This document shows positions 62,273-64,000 of a stretch of DNA of 64,000 nt, piece by piece. Source of the DNA: Clostridium sp. MB40-C1 (GTDB taxonomy: Bacteria > Bacillota > Clostridia > Clostridiales > Clostridiaceae); the NCBI RefSeq assembly GCF_030913655.1, contig NZ_CP133189.1, positions 2,232,001-2,296,000 on the forward strand. Direction: 5' to 3'. The translations under genes were made by a program, and so were the position numbers. The notes beneath the pieces were generated by a model. That model made no database searches. It was not told the origin of the DNA and saw only the letters and a program-made list of their open reading frames with translations. Positions within the stretch are counted from its first letter, which is position 1; the number at the start of each line of letters is the position of its first letter.

Positions 62273-63361
62273 TCATTGAGATTTTGATTTGTCAGATTTA
62301 TCTAATTTAAATACTACTAATGCCGTAAAAAGCTCTAGTAAATCTGTATAATTTCTAAGATTTTTGCCAGTAATATCTTGAATTTTTCTTATTCTATAAT
62401 TCAGTGAATTCCTGTGTATATGCAATTCCTTAGCAATACTATTAATTTCTCCATTATTTTTTATAAAACATATTAGAGTTTTTATAAGATCCGAACCTTT
62501 TCCTTCTTCTTGCAATTTTTTTATAATGTTAAAGTATTTTTCTTTATATGGTACATTACTAAGGGCATCTATAGGAATAATTTTGTTATACTCATTTAGT
62601 TCCATTGAAAAATCTAATTTCTTGATAATTTCTACACACTTTAAAGCCTCTTGTACAGATTTTGATATTATAGCATTATTAGTTCCTATACCTATAACAC
62701 TATTTTTAAGAAAATCCTCTTTGTAAATTTGTTTTATTCTATAATTTAAAATTTTATCATCTTTCAACAATAAAACTACCTCTTCAGGATTAATCCTAAT
62801 AATATACTCTTTTTGTTCTATATAGGTTCTTACTTTGTCTATTTTAATATTCTCAAACCGCTTAGAGCTTATTACTACAGCTTTTCTAGGAATTGTTAAA
62901 TCAATATTTAACTCTGCTGCCCTTTTTATAAAATCTTCATCATATTTATCTATTAAAAATGCCCATTGATAAAGTAGTTCATCCTTAAGTTGCTCCCTTG
63001 ATCTCTGCTCTGAAAACATATACTCTTGATTTATAAGCAGTGTGGCGGTTGCCTTTACTATGGATGCAAATTGTTTTACTATATCAGGTTCTCCACTAAT
63101 ACCAATGACGCCCATAATTTCTCCTTTAAAATAAATAGGCATATTAACTCCTGGCTTAGCTCCTCCTTTATCTTTATAAATCATTACAAGCTTTTTTAGT
63201 GAGATAGCTTTAACCGCTCCCTCATGGATTTTTCCTATCCTTGTGCTATCCCCACTACCAATAATGACTCCTTCTGAGTTCATTATGTTTACATTATATG
63301 GTATAACCTCCATCATCTTATTTACTATATCTTGAGCTAGTTGGTTTGTTAAATGTATCAT
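62273..63361 (-). CDS. CdaR-family regulator of sugar-acid use
   Basis: A 362-aa activator of the CdaR/SdaR family: N-terminal diacid-recognition domain (MIHLTNQLAQDIVNKMMEVI, NIMNSEGVIIGSGD, AKPGVNMPIYFKGEIMGVIG), a central GGDEF-like region and a C-terminal PucR-type helix-turn-helix (KELHIHRNSLNYRIRKIQDI). CdaR proteins sense glycerate or related acids and activate their uptake and phosphorylation. ATG 63361 is taken as start with AAGGTGG 5 nt upstream; GTG 63370 lies within that site. Confidence 0.9.
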   Translation of the reverse strand: MIHLTNQLAQDIVNKMMEVIPYNVNIMNSEGVIIGSGDSTRIGKIHEGAVKAISLKKLVMIYKDKGGAKPGVNMPIYFKGEIMGVIGISGEPDIVKQFASIVKATATLLINQEYMFSEQRSREQLKDELLYQWAFLIDKYDEDFIKRAAELNIDLTIPRKAVVISSKRFENIKIDKVRTYIEQKEYIIRINPEEVVLLLKDDKILNYRIKQIYKEDFLKNSVIGIGTNNAIISKSVQEALKCVEIIKKLDFSMELNEYNKIIPIDALSNVPYKEKYFNIIKKLQEEGKGSDLIKTLICFIKNNGEINSIAKELHIHRNSLNYRIRKIQDITGKNLRNYTDLLELFTALVVFKLDKSDKSKSQ

Positions 63362-63398
63362 CTGAACCACCTTATATTTAAAATTTATTTACTCCATT

Positions 63399-64000
63399 TT
63401 AGCATTTCCTAATATCTGACTGTGATTTATATGGTACACGCCCTGATGGAACCAGTTCAGAAGCTGGACCAACATGAACTTCTTGATCATCAAAAAATAT
63501 ATGAGCATTAAAAGCTTTAAGAACTTGTTTTTTTGATACTCCTCCTAGAAAAAATGCCTCATCAACTTTACATCCCCATTCTCTAAGTGTTAGAATAACA
63601 CGCTTATGTGCAGGACTATTTCTTGCTGTTACTATAGCTATTTTTAATAAAGAACTATCCTTCTCTTTAATTTTTGATAGTGTTTTTAAAAGCTTTCCAA
63701 AAGGTCCTTCTGGTAGTACCTGTTCTGCATTGTTCTTTTCATTTTCTAAAAAAGCATCTAATCCCTTTTCTTTATATATTTTTTCCGATTCTTCTGAAAA
63801 CACAACGGCATCAGCATCAAATGCTATACGTATTTCACTTTCTGTTGGCTTAAATTCATTAGGAATATTATAAATTAGTGCAGATGCAAATCCATTGTCT
63901 ATAGCTTCTTGTACATCATGCTCATTTTTTGATAAAAATAAATCAACATCAAATGCACCTAAATACGGTGCTATATTTTCTCCCCCTGTAAACGCCGCTC
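63399..64000 (-). CDS. 5'-nucleotidase family protein (5' end outside window)
   Basis: The frame is open from 63399 to beyond the right edge, at least 200 codons. Seen segments: PYLGAFDVDLFLSKNEHDVQ, AFDADAVVFSEESEKIY, IAIVTARNSPAHKRVI, LREWGCKVDEAFFLGGVSKK and FFDDQEVHVGPASELVPSGR VPY. This matches the bacterial cytosolic 5'-nucleotidase family (PF06189), a HAD-like phosphatase acting on nucleoside monophosphates. The short gene model that would start at GTG 63803 is only its C-terminal part. Head-to-tail with the cdaR-like gene. Confidence 0.85.
   Translation of the reverse strand, partial: AAFTGGENIAPYLGAFDVDLFLSKNEHDVQEAIDNGFASALIYNIPNEFKPTESEIRIAFDADAVVFSEESEKIYKEKGLDAFLENEKNNAEQVLPEGPFGKLLKTLSKIKEKDSSLLKIAIVTARNSPAHKRVILTLREWGCKVDEAFFLGGVSKKQVLKAFNAHIFFDDQEVHVGPASELVPSGRVPYKSQSDIRKC

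Noticed and set aside
1-64000. CRISPR array
   Set aside because: The repeat regions at 12094-12480 and 35277-35560 have ~50-bp periods but degenerate units and repeated, not unique, spacers; no cas genes are present.

Overview
The window is AT-rich Firmicute chromosome, most consistent with a proteolytic Clostridium of the C. botulinum group I / C. sporogenes type. I infer this from gene content and style rather than from a search. The signs are a spore protein (tlp), a sigma-54 activator of the PAS-AAA-Fis type, beta-lysine osmolyte genes (kamA/ablB), radical-SAM genes, many TTG and GTG starts behind strong Shine-Dalgarno sites, and long A/T-tract terminators. Most genes are core or metabolic. 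Between 50 and 59 kb lies an accessory zone full of broken and duplicated pieces.

Layout. 0-9.5 kb: the 5' end of a FabH-like synthase gene, a patatin lipase, a DUF3800 protein, msrA, an M20 amidohydrolase with a two-part membrane transporter, a DUF2284 protein and a lysozyme-like hydrolase. 9.8-14 kb: a phosphodiester-glycosidase/propeller operon, an 840-bp repeat desert, a degenerate receiver-zinc ribbon protein and a Nudix gene. 14.3-20.7 kb: a histidine kinase, NfeD-FloA membrane microdomain genes and a LytTR regulator, then a chemotaxis receptor frameshifted near its start. 21-27.4 kb: a mannose-family PTS (IIA, GntR regulator, IIB-IIC-IID), a FrlB-like deglycase and a HAD phosphatase, probably for Amadori sugars. 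A group II intron remnant sits directly behind the IIA terminator. 27.5-35 kb: htpG, a 56-aa gene, a TetR/FMN-binding/flavodoxin operon, a sigma-54 activator and an aminotransferase with a visible sigma-54 promoter and palindromic upstream sites.

35-40 kb carries secreted proteins (PPC/Ig-like, LprI-like lipoprotein, DUF5050 propeller). 40-48.3 kb carries kamA/ablB, rtcB, an XRE/HemN-like operon behind a perfect 40-bp palindrome, a broken zinc-ribbon frame, a nucleosidase-like lipoprotein under a purine riboswitch, and a MutT-type Nudix gene. 48.6-50.6 kb is a GntR (YtrA-type)/ABC operon. 50.7-59 kb holds two more copies of the 56-aa gene flanking AraC, MATE and MarR remnants, an HNH protein, a MazG-like protein, an MntA antitoxin with a broken HepT, a chimeric HEPN/DptF-like protein, a radical-SAM gene with a 74-bp partial copy, and tlp. 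59.4-64 kb is a glycerate module (glycerate kinase, GntP permease, CdaR regulator) and the end of a 5'-nucleotidase gene.

The most unusual item is the family of three 56-codon genes. Each is preceded by the same leader of about 125 bp, and they sit at two distant loci. Next are the purine riboswitch on a lipoprotein nucleosidase, the sigma-54 control region, the group II intron scar behind a terminator, and the HEPN/DptF chimera.
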